In this document: positions 42,906-51,555 of the stretch, in pieces
How the letters are laid out: each line of letters begins with the position of its first letter
Position numbering within the stretch: position 1 is the stretch's first letter
Assembly: GCA_031119555.1 (NCBI GenBank)
Contig: JAVHXQ010000001.1
Location: 62,001-126,000, forward strand
DNA length: 64,000 nt
Source of the DNA: Candidatus Dactylopiibacterium sp.
Lineage (GTDB): Bacteria > Pseudomonadota > Gammaproteobacteria > Burkholderiales > Rhodocyclaceae
Direction: 5' to 3'
The notes under the pieces: generated by a model
What the model saw: only the letters and a program-made list of their open reading frames with translations
Told to the model about the DNA's origin: nothing
The model's database searches: none
Translations under genes and position numbers: made by a program

Positions 42906-43826
42906 ATGCTCAGGCTGGAGGATCTCGCCCTGTTCGTGCGCGCGGCCGCGCTGCTCAGCTTCAGCGACGCCGCGCGCGAATCCGGCGTGCAGCCGGCGCA
43001 GGTGAGCGCGGCCATCAAGCGCCTGGAGCGCGATCTCGACGCCCGCCTGTTCGCGCGCTCCACGCGCAGCCTGCGCCTGACACCCGAGGGCGAAACCTGG
43101 CTACCGCATGCCATCCGCATCCTGCACACGCTGGAAGCCGGTACCGCCGAGCTGCGCCCGCCCAGCGACGAGGTGCGGGGCACGCTTCAGGTGGCCGCGC
43201 CTTCCGATCTGGGCCGCCACATGCTGCTCGACGTGTTCCGCGCGTTTCATCGCGCACATCCGGCGCTGAATCTGAGAATCCTGCTGTCCGACCAGCTGGC
43301 GGATGTTTTCCGGGACCCCGTGGACGTCGCTTTCCGTTATGGCAACAACGATGACGCCTCCTATGTCGCCCTCCCCGTCGCGCCCGCCAACCGCCGCGTC
43401 GTGGTGGCCTCGCCCGCCTATCTGGCCCGCGCCGGCGCACCCGCGACCCCTGCCGATCTGGCGCGGCACAACGCGCTGACCTATGTGCTGCGCGGACGAA
43501 CCTACGACCGCTGGCGCTTCCGCCACCACGGCCAGCCGCAGCATGTGGCGGTCAGGGGCAGCCTGACGAGCGACGACGCGGAGGTGATCCACCGCCTGGC
43601 TCTGGCGGGCGAAGGCATCGCGTACAAATCGTGGCTGGACGTCTGCGACGACGTTCAGGCGGGCCGCCTGAGCCTGCTGCTCCCGCAGTACGAAGGAGAC
43701 AGCGTGCCGCTCAACCTGATCTGCCCGCATCGCAAGCAATTGTCGGCGGCGGTGCGCCTTCTGCACGCGGCGGTCAGGGACCGCTGCGAGGACGCGCTGC
43801 GCCACCTGCCCGCGCTCGCCGCGTAG
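42906..43826 (+). CDS. LysR-family transcriptional regulator
   Basis: A 306-residue LysR regulator. The HTH is at 1-60 (SFSDAARESGVQPAQVSAAIKRLERDL). The effector domain is at about 88-300. The ATG at 42906 has GGAG 7 bases upstream, in preference to the in-frame GTG at 42900. It lies divergent from the ABM-domain gene, with 189 bases between them, the classic LysR-target layout. Confidence 0.9.
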   Translation: MLRLEDLALFVRAAALLSFSDAARESGVQPAQVSAAIKRLERDLDARLFARSTRSLRLTPEGETWLPHAIRILHTLEAGTAELRPPSDEVRGTLQVAAPSDLGRHMLLDVFRAFHRAHPALNLRILLSDQLADVFRDPVDVAFRYGNNDDASYVALPVAPANRRVVVASPAYLARAGAPATPADLARHNALTYVLRGRTYDRWRFRHHGQPQHVAVRGSLTSDDAEVIHRLALAGEGIAYKSWLDVCDDVQAGRLSLLLPQYEGDSVPLNLICPHRKQLSAAVRLLHAAVRDRCEDALRHLPALAA

Positions 43827-43912
43827 CGCGCGCCGACGGCCCGCTCAGGGCGGCCCGCCGCAAGCGCTGGCCCCACGCCCGCCACGACCGGGCATTCAGC
43901 CGCCCCCCCCCG

Positions 43913-45109
43913 TCATGCGGGCGCGCAGGCCGGGCCTTCGAGCATCTCCCGCAGCATCACGCTGGCCGCGCCCTGGGCCACCGCCTGCGCGTCGCTGCGC
44001 ATGGCCTGCAGGCGCGGCGAAGGCTCGCCCTGGTAGAGGCCCTCGAGCCGGCGGCGGGCTTCTTCGAGCGGATCGAAGCCCGGCACGAAGATCGCCCCGC
44101 CCACGTGGATCACATCGGGTGCATGCACGCGCGCGAGGTTGAAGAGCAGGCGCCCCAGGTGCCCCGCCAGCCCCGTCAGGGCCGCGCGGGTGAGTTCGTG
44201 CCCCGCCTGCAGACGGCTGCGCAGCTCGGTCTGCAGGGCCGGCGCGGAAAGCAGGCGCGGCAGGCCGAGTTCACGCCGCAGCGCCTCCAGCCCCAGCAGC
44301 GCCTGCGCGCAACCCGGCCGGCCGCAGCTGCACAGCGGCCCGTTCACGTCCAGCGTCTGATGGGCGACATGCCCCGCCAGACCCAGCCGGCCGCGCATCA
44401 GCGCGTCGCCATGCATCACGGCGGCGGCCACGTCTTCGCCCACATGCAGGTAGAGCGCGGCGCCGTGCCCTCCGGCGGCACTCAGGGTTTCCGCGTGATG
44501 CAGCGCCACGCAGTTGATGGCGCGCTCCACCATGACCGGCAGATCGACGATTCCCTGCCCGCGCAGCGCCGAGCCGAGCCGCTCGCGCAGCGAGGGGCCC
44601 GACGGCATCACGGCCCCGTCGGGCGGGCGCAGGCCTGCGTGCCGGAGCACGAGATCGGGCACGGCCACGCCCAGGCCGCAGATCTGCCGCCCTTCCGCGC
44701 GCAGGCGCAGGCGCAATGCCGCCACCTGTTCGACGAGCACGACCAGCGCCTGCGGTCCCGCGTAGCCGTCGACGGGGCTGGCGCTGAACTCCAGCACTTC
44801 GCCTCCCAGCGTGGTGGCCACCAGGCGCGAGCGCTCGCCATCCAGGTGGGCGCCGAGCAGCACGCGCCGGAAGCCGTCGAACGTCAGCGGCGTGGGGCGC
44901 CGCCCGACCCCCGGGGCGACCTGCCGCGGCCCTTCGCACAGCCAGCCCTCCGCGCACAGGCCATCCACGAGACGCCCGATCGCGGTGCGCGTGAGGCCCG
45001 TGCGCGCGGCGAGACCCGAACGCGAAATGCCCGGCTCGCGGCGCACTTCGCGCAGGATCGCGAGTCGGTTGGCATGCCGGATCAGACGCTGGTTGCCCGC
45101 AAGGAACAT
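43913..45109 (-). CDS. ROK-family transcriptional regulator (NagC/XylR type)
   Basis: A 398-residue repressor with an N-terminal winged HTH at about 10-70 (SRSGLAARTGLTRTAIGRLVDGL) and a ROK sugar-binding domain. The ROK zinc-motif region is CSCGRPGCAQAL near 270. An N-terminal HTH is diagnostic for regulators rather than sugar kinases of this family. The gene lies 120 bases downstream of the pectate lyase on the same strand, so it may control that gene or respond to a pectin-derived or related sugar; this is inferred from position. Confidence 0.87.
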   Translation of the reverse strand: MFLAGNQRLIRHANRLAILREVRREPGISRSGLAARTGLTRTAIGRLVDGLCAEGWLCEGPRQVAPGVGRRPTPLTFDGFRRVLLGAHLDGERSRLVATTLGGEVLEFSASPVDGYAGPQALVVLVEQVAALRLRLRAEGRQICGLGVAVPDLVLRHAGLRPPDGAVMPSGPSLRERLGSALRGQGIVDLPVMVERAINCVALHHAETLSAAGGHGAALYLHVGEDVAAAVMHGDALMRGRLGLAGHVAHQTLDVNGPLCSCGRPGCAQALLGLEALRRELGLPRLLSAPALQTELRSRLQAGHELTRAALTGLAGHLGRLLFNLARVHAPDVIHVGGAIFVPGFDPLEEARRRLEGLYQGEPSPRLQAMRSDAQAVAQGAASVMLREMLEGPACAPA

Positions 45110-45189
45110 GAAAGGCGAATCCTGGAAACGGGGCGGGCGCGAAGGTTTCCCCGCGCGCCGGGCAATACCGCCCCGGGACGCACGCGAAA

Positions 45190-45213
45190 GGGCCGGCCCT
45201 CGCGGACCGGCCC
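45190..45213 (-). terminator. Hairpin after the pectate lyase gene
   Basis: A 7-bp GC-rich stem (45190-45196 with 45207-45213), 17 bases after the pectate lyase stop, followed on the minus strand by a short CTTT. It is a weak terminator, so some read-through into the ROK gene is possible. Confidence 0.45.
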
Positions 45214-45229
45214 CCTCACGCGGCGACGC

Positions 45230-46654
45230 TTACTTCTGGAAGGAGCACTTGTTGGGATTGCCGCCGGGGTCGGAGCCAAAGGCCGCGACCGTGCAGGCCA
45301 CGCTCTTGCCCACGCCCACGTTCTTGGTCACCCACTTGCCCTTGCGGCCGAACGCGACCCAGCCCGTGCCGGAACTCACCGAGCAGGTGCCGCCGAGATC
45401 GGCGCACTTGGAGAATCCGGTCGGATAGTCACCCGTGCCGCCCAGCACCGGCGCGCCTCCCGAGGAGCTGCTCGAAGACGACGAACCCGTCGACGAACTG
45501 CTGCTCGACGAGCTGGAGCTGGAACTCGAACTCGAAGAGGAGCTCGACGAGTTGCTGGACGAACTGCCGCTGCACGAGGTCAGCGTGCGCAGCCCCTTGC
45601 CCGCCCCCGCCACGGCCGGCAGGCCGCTCTTGATGCAGGCCGGCGACTGCACGGCGTAGCTGTAGGGAATCGAGATCGGGAAGGTGCGGGTGGTGGTCCA
45701 GTCGGTCGCGTCCTTGGTGGGCTTGGACGAATCGCTGGCCACCCAGGTGATGCCGTACTTGCCGAAATCGGCCGGGCTCGTGACGTTGTTGTTGCGCAGA
45801 TCCCAGTAGCCGATGGCGCTGCTGTCGCGCGAGGTCACGGGGTTCTGCGCGTTCTCGAACCAGTTCCCCTCGATCAGCGAGTTGCCCCCCATGCGGATGT
45901 TCGCGCCCGAGGTCTTCACCCCCGAGTAGAGGTTGTTGTAGAGGTGCGTGTAGCCCCCGCGCTGCAGGGGCAGGCGCGAACTCACGTTGGCGTAGTAGTT
46001 GTGGTGGAAGGTGATGTAGCGGTCGCTCGAATCGGAATCGGACGAACCGATCAGCCCCACCTTCTGGTGATCGTGGATGTAGTTGTAGGAATAGGTGATG
46101 TGGTGCGCGCCGGCCTTGCTGTCGATGAGGCCGTCGAACTCCATGTCGCCCGCGCCCGAGCACTCGTTGAGAGAGCTGAAGAAGGTGTTGTGGTCCACCC
46201 AGATGTAGCCCGGGTACTTGCCCCCCTGCCCTTCGATGCCCAGCGCGTCGATGGAGCCCGGCAACAGGCCGATGGTCATGTTGCGGATGATGATGTTCTC
46301 GGCGCCGCCCTTGATCGCGAGACCGAAGTTCGCGCTGGAGCCGTCCGCCCCCTCGATGGTGACGTTGCTCTTGTTCTTGACCTCGACGATCGTGCCCGCC
46401 GGCTTCTGCCATTGCGCACAGGAATCGGTGATCGAGCCGAAGTTGAAGCTGCCCGTATAGCGGATCACCAGCCCCCCCGTGCCGCTGTAGGCATCGATCG
46501 CCGCCTGCATCGCGGCCGCCGTGCTCACGGTCACCGTCGCGGCGCTGCCGCCCCCGGTCACGTTACCGGCGAAGCCACCGGTCTGGGCGGCGAAAACCGG
46601 CCCCGCGCACACGGCCATGGCGCTCAGTGCGAGCGTCTTCATGCTGGATTTCAT
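45230..46654 (-). CDS. Secreted pectate lyase (PL1) with poly-serine linker and C-terminal module
   Basis: A 474-residue secreted enzyme. The signal peptide is about 1-23 (ALSAMAVCAGPVFA). The PL1 parallel beta-helix runs to about 350. WVDHNTFFSS near 152-161, then MEFDGLIDSK with the calcium aspartates, and SSRLPLQRGG near 226-234, with the catalytic Arg, are PL1 signatures. It cleaves polygalacturonate by beta-elimination. A run of mostly serine (about 365-400) joins it to a roughly 70-residue C-terminal module with CADLGGTCSVSS, GWVAFGRKGKWV and four cysteines, probably a carbohydrate-binding or protective module of unknown family. ATG 46654 has AGGAGA upstream. The ROK gene follows. Confidence 0.9.
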   Translation of the reverse strand: MKSSMKTLALSAMAVCAGPVFAAQTGGFAGNVTGGGSAATVTVSTAAAMQAAIDAYSGTGGLVIRYTGSFNFGSITDSCAQWQKPAGTIVEVKNKSNVTIEGADGSSANFGLAIKGGAENIIIRNMTIGLLPGSIDALGIEGQGGKYPGYIWVDHNTFFSSLNECSGAGDMEFDGLIDSKAGAHHITYSYNYIHDHQKVGLIGSSDSDSSDRYITFHHNYYANVSSRLPLQRGGYTHLYNNLYSGVKTSGANIRMGGNSLIEGNWFENAQNPVTSRDSSAIGYWDLRNNNVTSPADFGKYGITWVASDSSKPTKDATDWTTTRTFPISIPYSYAVQSPACIKSGLPAVAGAGKGLRTLTSCSGSSSSNSSSSSSSSSSSSSSSSSSSSTGSSSSSSSSGGAPVLGGTGDYPTGFSKCADLGGTCSVSSGTGWVAFGRKGKWVTKNVGVGKSVACTVAAFGSDPGGNPNKCSFQK

Positions 46655-47234
46655 CGGTCTGTCTCCTCGTTCATGGTGTGTCCGCGCTCGGACGGGCCCG
46701 GGCAGACCACGAAGCGGTCCTGCCCCGGACCCCGGCGCGGTGTGCGCATTACAGAACGGAGCATCGCAAATGACAAACCCGCGCGCATGCTGCAGAACAG
46801 CAATCGCGCCGATTTGGTTCGACGCGGTCATCAAATGCGCAAACGCGGCAACCCGCAGTTCGCCGTGCGCCACGCTTTTGCCTGGGGCGTGCGCCCCCCC
46901 GGGCGGGCGGCCGGCGCGTGAGGCACCACCGGGCGCCGGTTTTATCGTGGTAAACCCTTGCTCATCTGCGGGCTCACGACCGCTCATCCGGCAATACCCG
47001 CCGCTCGCGCCAACTCCTGGCGCCTCGCCTTACTTACCGCCAAAAACCTATTGCGGCCGCGCGCCTTGGCGTTGGCGCCCCGCGCTCCCGGTAATGGCCA
47101 GCCCGGCAAGCGCCGCCGCATGGCCCGGGCCGGCGGATCAGGAGGCCTCCCGCCTGCGACTTCCGGTCAGGGCGTTCCGGCGAGCCGGGGCGGAATGCTA
47201 GGCTACGGAACCATCCCACCCATGGAGCAGAACC
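46655..47234. promoter_or_regulatory. Intergenic region between pectate lyase and an unknown lipoprotein
   Basis: About 580 bases between divergent genes. No credible ORF was found; open frames are Arg/Pro-rich. A few AT-richer patches, including an imperfect palindrome near 46939-46955 (GTTTTATCGTGGTAAAC), are the only candidates for operators. Promoters for both genes should be here but none matches consensus well. Confidence 0.4.
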
Positions 47235-47699
47235 ATGACGACATCCTTGCGCCGTAAAACGCCCGCGCTCGTTCTCGCCTGTGCCGCCGTGATCGGCCTC
47301 ACCGCCTGCGGTGGCGGCGATAGCATCGAGGACGCGATCGACGATCTCACGAAGGGCGTCTTTCTCGACAACTACGTGGGCAGCTGCGGCGGCGGCGCCA
47401 AGACCATCGACGTGAACGTGGCCCAGGGCGGCTCGGTGGGCATGGGCATCCGCGTGCGCACCACGGGCGACGTGGAGCCGCTGTCCGGCGAGTGGTTCAC
47501 GGAAGGCTCGGACTGGCAGCACGTGCTGGGCACCTCGTCGCCGCCAGACCTGCGCGGCACCGTCGACGGGCGCTTCTTCAACCTCAATGTCAAGGTCGTC
47601 AATACCGGCAACATGGAGTTCCGCCTCGTCGTGAAGGACAAGAACGGGGACAAGCGCTTCGAGGACCGCTGCAAGGTCCACGTCAACATCACGGGCTGA
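47235..47699 (+). CDS. Predicted lipoprotein of unknown function
   Basis: A 154-residue protein with a type II signal peptide; lipobox GLTACGGG places Cys25. The mature part is short and beta-rich with two cysteines (SCGGGAKT and EDRCKVHVNI) that could form a disulfide. No family is recognised. GGAG lies 7 bases before the ATG. Followed 39 bases later by the convergent rmuC stop, so it is probably monocistronic. It is likely on the periplasmic or outer-membrane face by the lipobox. Confidence 0.72.
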   Translation: MTTSLRRKTPALVLACAAVIGLTACGGGDSIEDAIDDLTKGVFLDNYVGSCGGGAKTIDVNVAQGGSVGMGIRVRTTGDVEPLSGEWFTEGSDWQHVLGTSSPPDLRGTVDGRFFNLNVKVVNTGNMEFRLVVKDKNGDKRFEDRCKVHVNITG

Positions 47700-47738
47700 C
47701 CCCGCCCGCCGCCGGGGCGCACGCCCCGGCCCCCCGCG

Positions 47739-49166
47739 TCAGGGCGGCGGGATGTCGTCCGGCGCGCGCAGCAGTTCGCTGGCTTCCTCCAGCTCCACCT
47801 TCTCGATCTTCTCGAAGTGGCTGGAGATCTTGCGGCTCGAGATATGCACGCCTTGCGCGTCCTCGTGCGCCAGGCGGATATGGTCGGCGAGCTTCTTCAT
47901 GCGCGCGTCGAACAGGCCGAAATCCTTCGCCAGCTTGCCCAGCGCATCCTTGATGAGGTGGATCTGGCGCCGCGTCTCCACGTCCTTGAGCACGGCGCGC
48001 GCCGTGTTGAGGACCGCCATGAGCGTGGTGGGCGACACGATCCAGACGCGCCGCGTCTGCGCATGGGCGACCAGATCGGGGTGGTAGGCATGGATCTCGG
48101 CGAAAACCGCCTCGGCCGGTACGAACATCACGGCGCCGTCGGCGGTTTCGCCCGCCACGATGTACTTGGCGGAAATCGCGTCCACATGGCGCCGGATGTC
48201 GGCCTTGAACGCCGATTGCGCCGCCGTGCGGTCGGCCTCGGCAAGCCCGGGCTCGAACATGCGATGGTAATTCTCGAGCGGGAACTTGGAGTCCACCGCG
48301 ACGCGTCCGGTCGGCTCCGGCAGGCGCAGCACGCAGTCGGCGCGCACGCCGCTCGCGAGCTGGCTCTGGAATTCGTAGGCGTCGGGCGGCAAGGCGTTGC
48401 GCACCAGCGCTTCGAGCTGCACTTCGCCAAAGGCACCGCGGGCTTTCTTGTCGCCCAGCAGTTCCTGCAGGCTGACGACATTGACGGTCAGGTCGCCGAT
48501 CTTCTTCTGCGCTTCGTCTATGGTCGCGAGCCGCGCCATGACGTTGGCAAAAGTCTCGTTGGTCTTCGCGAAGCCTTCGTCGAGGCGCTGGTTGACCACC
48601 CCGGTCATGGCGTCCAGCCGCTCGTTTACCACGCGCGTGAGCGTCTCGGTCGTGGCGTTCTGCTGCAGGGCGGCCTGACGCAGGCCGTTCTGCAGCAGTT
48701 CGCGGTCTGCCCGCGCGGCCTCGGCGATCTTCTCCAGCGTCTGCGCGAGCATCTCGGTCTTGAGCAGCTCCTGCCCGCGTTGCAGCGCCGTGGCCACGTC
48801 GGAGAGCTTCTTGTCGGTCTCGCCGCCCTGTCGCGTCACGAGCGCCTGCAAGGCCACGTTGAGTGCCTGCATGGCGTCGCGCGTGGCGCGCAGTTCCTCG
48901 CTCACGAGCGCGCGCTGGCGCTCCGCGCCATCGGTCTGCGCGGCGATCATGCGGTCGCCGAGGCGGTCCAGACCCGCGCCCAGATCGTTGAGCATGGCGC
49001 GGTGGCCGTGGGCCAGCGCCGCATCCATGCGCGCGAGCAGCGCATCGGTCTCGGCCGCGCGCGCGCGCTGGGCGTCGTCCAGACGGCGCAGCAGGCGGCG
49101 GCCGAACACGAAGGCGCCCACGCCGAGCAGCGCGAGCAGGATCAGTTGGGCGAGCGCGAGCGTCAT
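47739..49166 (-). CDS. rmuC: DNA recombination protein RmuC
   Basis: A 475-residue RmuC-family protein, linked to limiting recombination at inverted repeats in E. coli. An N-terminal membrane anchor (LAQLILLALLGVGAFVFG) is at 5-22. A long coiled coil covers about 30-190 (repeated NERLDAMTGVVNQRLDEGF). The conserved nuclease-like domain covers about 210-400, with LREL-type GAFGEVQLEALV, ECVLRLPEP-like CVLRLPEPTGRVAVDSKFPLE, where GRVAVDSKFPLENY is the diagnostic motif. It starts at the ATG overlapping the yaeQ stop by four bases. Confidence 0.94.
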   Translation of the reverse strand: MTLALAQLILLALLGVGAFVFGRRLLRRLDDAQRARAAETDALLARMDAALAHGHRAMLNDLGAGLDRLGDRMIAAQTDGAERQRALVSEELRATRDAMQALNVALQALVTRQGGETDKKLSDVATALQRGQELLKTEMLAQTLEKIAEAARADRELLQNGLRQAALQQNATTETLTRVVNERLDAMTGVVNQRLDEGFAKTNETFANVMARLATIDEAQKKIGDLTVNVVSLQELLGDKKARGAFGEVQLEALVRNALPPDAYEFQSQLASGVRADCVLRLPEPTGRVAVDSKFPLENYHRMFEPGLAEADRTAAQSAFKADIRRHVDAISAKYIVAGETADGAVMFVPAEAVFAEIHAYHPDLVAHAQTRRVWIVSPTTLMAVLNTARAVLKDVETRRQIHLIKDALGKLAKDFGLFDARMKKLADHIRLAHEDAQGVHISSRKISSHFEKIEKVELEEASELLRAPDDIPPP

Positions 49167-49708
49167 GCCGCCCCCCCGCCCAGGCGAACGGGTTCGATCA
49201 GCAGGGTCTGCGCATCCGCGGCAAGCAGGGTCTGCCCGTCCTGGATGGTGAATTGCAGGCGCATGCCGCGCTCCGCCAGCGCCGCCATGGCCTGGCACAC
49301 GGCCCCCTCGAGGCGCCAGACGACGAGCTTGTCGAGGCGGTCGAGCGCGGCGGCGTTCTGCTGCCACCATTGGTCCAGCCCGCGCCCGTAGGCATACACG
49401 CTCACGCGGTCGGCACGGCCACAGGCGCGACGCAGCAGGCGTTCGTCGGGCTGGCCGACCTCCAGCCAGTGACGCACGGCGCCCGTCAGGTCGCGCTCCC
49501 AGAGCGCGGGCTCGTCCTCGCTCGAGATGCCGCGCCCGAACTCCAGCGTCTCGCTGGCGTTGAGCGCGAACGCGAGCAGCCGGACCATCATGCGCTCGTC
49601 GGTTTCGGAAGGATGGCGGGCCAGCACCAGGGCATGGTCCTGGTAATAATGGCGGTCGAGGTCGGCCACGCCGACCTCGGCCTTGAATACGGTGGAACGC
49701 AGGGCCAA
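49163..49708 (-). CDS. yaeQ: YaeQ family protein
   Basis: A 181-residue YaeQ protein, with N-terminal STVFKAEVGVADLDRHYYQDH and middle ERMMVRLLAFALNASETLEFGRG. YaeQ has a PD-(D/E)XK-like fold; E. coli YaeQ can suppress RfaH loss, but its activity is not settled. It starts with a TTG at 49708, with AGGA about 8 bases upstream. It overlaps rmuC by four bases and follows a TusA-like gene by 13. Confidence 0.9.
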   Translation of the reverse strand: MALRSTVFKAEVGVADLDRHYYQDHALVLARHPSETDERMMVRLLAFALNASETLEFGRGISSEDEPALWERDLTGAVRHWLEVGQPDERLLRRACGRADRVSVYAYGRGLDQWWQQNAAALDRLDKLVVWRLEGAVCQAMAALAERGMRLQFTIQDGQTLLAADAQTLLIEPVRLGGGAA

Positions 49709-49721
49709 GGGAGATTTCCTG

Positions 49722-49955
49722 TTACTTGCGACGGATGAGAAAGACGAACTCGCCGCTGTCGGGCGCGCTGCGGTCTTCGAGAAAATGGCCGGTCTGGCGC
49801 GTGAAGGCCTCGAAATCCTTGGGCGCGCCGGGGTCGGTGGCGGTCACGCGCAGCCACTGGCCGCTGGCCAGCGTGGCGAGCGCCTTCTTGGCGCGCAGGA
49901 TGGGCAGCGGGCACTTGAGGCCGCGCACGTCCAGATCGAGATCGATGGAATCCAA
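49722..49955 (-). CDS. TusA/SirA-like sulfurtransferase-family protein
   Basis: A 77-residue protein with the TusA fold. The conserved LDVRGLKCPLPILRAKKAL carries the family Cys15 in CPLP. Members accept sulfur as persulfide and pass it on. It lacks clear partners such as tusBCD here. It starts with TTG at 49955, AAGGA 7 bases upstream. It lies between bepA and yaeQ; the link is only positional. Confidence 0.88.
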   Translation of the reverse strand: MDSIDLDLDVRGLKCPLPILRAKKALATLASGQWLRVTATDPGAPKDFEAFTRQTGHFLEDRSAPDSGEFVFLIRRK

Positions 49956-49988
49956 CGGACTTTCCTTTGAAACGGTCGATGACGGGGA

Positions 49989-51449
49989 TCAGCGATCCCG
50001 GGCTTGTTCTTCGATGCGGCGGCGCACCTCGCGCAGGCGCGCGTCGATGGCCGCCTGCTCCTGGTAGTTGCCGCCGCCGGCGCGCTGCGCGAGCTGGAGC
50101 TGGTCGGCGGCCGCCGAGAAATCGCCCTGCAGCAGATAAACCTCGGCCTGCGCGCGATGCGCCTGCGTGGTATGGCCGAGTGCCGTCTCGGCCTTGGCCT
50201 GCAGCACGTAGAGACGGTAGTTGCTGCTGGGCACGCGCAGCAGCGGATCGAGCAGCTTGAGGGCTTCGGCCGGCTTGCCGCCCGCCAGCCAGCTTTCGAC
50301 CTCGCAGTACAGCGGCGAGAGCCGCAGCGGATACTGCGCGCGCGCATCGCCGCAGAGCTTCGCGGCGCTGTCGAAGCGCCCACGTGCGCGCTCCAGCTCG
50401 GCGCCCAGACTGGCGAGCATGGCGGTATCGGGGCGCAGCCGCTGGAGTTCGGCATAAGCCTTGTCGGCGTCGTCGAGGCGGTTGCTGGCGAGGTACGCGC
50501 GCGCCAGGCCATACCAGCGCGCGGACTGCTCCTGGCGCGTCTTCGCCTCGCGCGCGAGCAGCACGCCGATGGCCGTCTGCGCGCCGAGCTGCGCGACCTC
50601 GAGCTTGGCGCGCACGAGCAGGAAATCGATGGAGCCCGGGTGCGGCAACGCGCGCATCTGGCTCACGCGCGCGCCGATGTCGGCAATGCGGTCCTGCGTG
50701 AGCGGGTGGGTGCGCAGGTAGGCCGGCGCGCTGTTCTCCAGCATGCGGGTGCGGCTCAGCAGACGCTCGAAGAAGGCCGGCATGCCGTTGATGTCGAAGC
50801 CCGCGTTGCTGAGGATCTGCAGCCCGACGCGGTCGGCCTCGCGCTCATAATCGCGCGAGTACGCCAGGCTGCTCTGGATCGCCGCGGCCTGCCCCGAGGC
50901 GAGCACGGCGCCCGCCGCATTGCCGCTGTTGCGCCCCGCCAGCACCGCCAGCAGGATGGAGGCGAGCATCAGCGCGGTGGTATTGCTCTGGCGCGCCAGC
51001 ATGCGCGCCATGTGGTGCTGCACGATGTGGCCGATTTCGTGCCCCAGCACCGAGGCCAGCTCGGACTCGGTCTGCGCCATCACGATGAGCCCGGAATGCA
51101 CGCCGATCACGCCGCCGGGCATCGCGAACGCGTTGATCGTGGCGTCGCGCAGCACGAAGAACTGGAATCCGTTGCCCTGCGCGGGCAGCGTGCCCGACAG
51201 CGCATGGCCCAGCGCGTTCACGTATTCCTCGACCTCCGGGTCGTCCAGATAGGCCGGTTCGCGAAAGCGAACCGTGCGCATGACCTCTTCGGCGATGCGC
51301 CGCTCCTGCGCGGGGGAAAGCGCCTCCTGCGAAGGGTCTCCGAGGTCCGGCAGCGAACTCATGAGCGGCTGGGCGGGCACGCTCTGTGCAAGAAGAGCCA
51401 GGATGAGAGCCCGGGCGAGGCCGCGGCGGAAAACAGGGCGTTTGCGCAT
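49989..51449 (-). CDS. bepA: Periplasmic M48 metalloprotease/chaperone BepA-like
   Basis: A 486-residue secreted protein with signal peptide about 1-27 (LILALLAQSVPAQ). The M48 domain has the zinc motif HEIGH at 137-141 (SVLGHEIGHIVQHH) and the third ligand in YEREADRVG near 200. A C-terminal TPR-rich region at about 300-480 (RWYGLARAYLASNRLDDADKA). BepA assists outer membrane protein assembly by degrading or promoting LptD folding. It is the first of a minus-strand run with the TusA-like gene, yaeQ and rmuC. Confidence 0.92.
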   Translation of the reverse strand: MRKRPVFRRGLARALILALLAQSVPAQPLMSSLPDLGDPSQEALSPAQERRIAEEVMRTVRFREPAYLDDPEVEEYVNALGHALSGTLPAQGNGFQFFVLRDATINAFAMPGGVIGVHSGLIVMAQTESELASVLGHEIGHIVQHHMARMLARQSNTTALMLASILLAVLAGRNSGNAAGAVLASGQAAAIQSSLAYSRDYEREADRVGLQILSNAGFDINGMPAFFERLLSRTRMLENSAPAYLRTHPLTQDRIADIGARVSQMRALPHPGSIDFLLVRAKLEVAQLGAQTAIGVLLAREAKTRQEQSARWYGLARAYLASNRLDDADKAYAELQRLRPDTAMLASLGAELERARGRFDSAAKLCGDARAQYPLRLSPLYCEVESWLAGGKPAEALKLLDPLLRVPSSNYRLYVLQAKAETALGHTTQAHRAQAEVYLLQGDFSAAADQLQLAQRAGGGNYQEQAAIDARLREVRRRIEEQARDR

Positions 51450-51555
51450 GAGGCTATGATACTGCCCGCGCCGGAACGTTCACAACCGCCCCCGCGCGCC
51501 CCCGCAAATTTCGGCCCGTGCAGCGCCCCGGGACGCCCGAGCAGACAGGAGATCC

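Noticed and set aside
45480-45570. Serine-codon run as a possible CRISPR or simple-sequence repeat
   Set aside because: It is an in-frame coding linker of varied serine codons within the pectate lyase; no repeat-spacer pattern.
46939-46955. Imperfect palindrome before the pectate lyase as a KdgR-type box
   Set aside because: The sequence does not match the KdgR consensus and lies almost 300 bases from the start; left as an unassigned candidate.
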